From the IMG/VR virus record IMGVR_UViG_3300042868_004045, positions 1 through 20,154 of that record: a DNA stretch of 20,154 bases, one strand, 5' to 3'. The position numbers and the translations under genes were made by a program. This document shows positions 19,994 to 20,154 of this stretch, in pieces. Below the pieces are notes generated by a model. It worked only from the letters and a program-made list of their open reading frames with translations, ran no database searches and had not been told where the DNA came from. Positions within the stretch are counted from its first letter, which is position 1. Every line of letters begins with the position of its first letter. The stretch is from a virus.

Positions 19994-20154
19994 TTATCTG
20001 TTAATGATTCTTAGCATAGCAGCCAGATCATCATGACCTTCTTTGACTTTTTCTTTTTCTTTTTGTCTTTGGTCTAGTTCTTTACCGTATGCTTGTACTT
20101 TCTTACGGAAATCCTTTTCCTGTTCAGGAGTAGTTTCTCCTTTGGAACTTGATT
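19994..20154 (-). CDS. C-terminal fragment of an unknown protein (53 aa visible, 5' end outside window)
   Basis: An open minus-strand frame enters at the right edge and stops at TAA 19994-19996. The visible part is a lysine/glutamate-rich helix (QRQKEKEKVKEG) that ends HDDLAAMLRIINR. The very end resembles the gp32 C-terminus (ILAMIRARQAK). In T4 the genes ahead of 32 are dsbA, 33 and 59, but this fragment is too short to match any of them. Function unknown. Confidence 0.7.
   Translation of the reverse strand, partial: SSSKGETTPEQEKDFRKKVQAYGKELDQRQKEKEKVKEGHDDLAAMLRIINR

Noticed and set aside
1-20154. tRNA genes, CRISPR array or integration site
   Set aside because: I saw no cloverleaf with a T-loop consensus, no regularly spaced direct repeats and no integrase or att-like repeat. 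A weak tRNA could be missed by eye.

Overview
The window is a stretch of a T4-like myovirus genome. It is AT-rich, and every supported gene lies on the minus strand, so transcription runs from high to low coordinates. The recognisable core genes are a gp32-type single-stranded DNA-binding protein, UvsX recombinase, UvsY mediator, UvsW helicase and the small clamp-loader subunit gp62. The rest is accessory or unknown. The host cannot be read directly. A BPSL0761-like small protein next to uvsX and perfect sigma70-type promoters point weakly to a proteobacterial, perhaps betaproteobacterial, host. No tRNA, integrase, IS element or CRISPR array was seen.

Layout, in order of transcription. (a) 20154-15957, recombination block: the tail of an unknown gene, a terminator-like hairpin, a promoter with a structured leader, gp32, a UUCG hairpin, then a BPSL0761-like gene, uvsX, a small acidic protein, uvsY and an unknown protein. 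(b) 15955-11761, short units, most of them headed by a near-identical promoter (TTGACA, 17 bases, TAYAAT, with a shared spacer and in three cases a palindrome at the start site): a 68-aa protein plus a secreted alpha/beta hydrolase; a 78-aa protein; an AAA+ ATPase with an SH3-like small protein and a two-helix membrane protein; then a typical small phage protein and a Gly-rich protein. Two strong terminators lie here. (c) 11750-8109, replication unit: a HARP-like protein and UvsW, then an unknown 166-aa protein and gp62. Both promoters here sit so close to the ATG that the transcripts should be leaderless. (d) 8149-1, a continuous chain of overlapping genes: a zinc-finger protein, a radical SAM protein, 17 small genes, a sulfotransferase-like protein and a PP-loop ATPase that runs off the window.

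The outstanding feature is the chain at 6268-1400. Fifteen of its 17 small proteins (59-161 aa) differ in their N-terminal parts but end in versions of one motif, roughly [DE]-x-K-D-A-x-x-F-x-L-[RK]-W, at or near the C-terminus. One member (4187..4366, 59 aa) is short enough to be missed by ordinary gene calling. Most neighbours overlap by 1, 4 or 10 bases. The array sits directly behind a radical SAM enzyme and ahead of a sulfotransferase-like and a PP-loop enzyme. It looks like a diversified family of small phage effectors of unknown function, possibly linked to a modification pathway.
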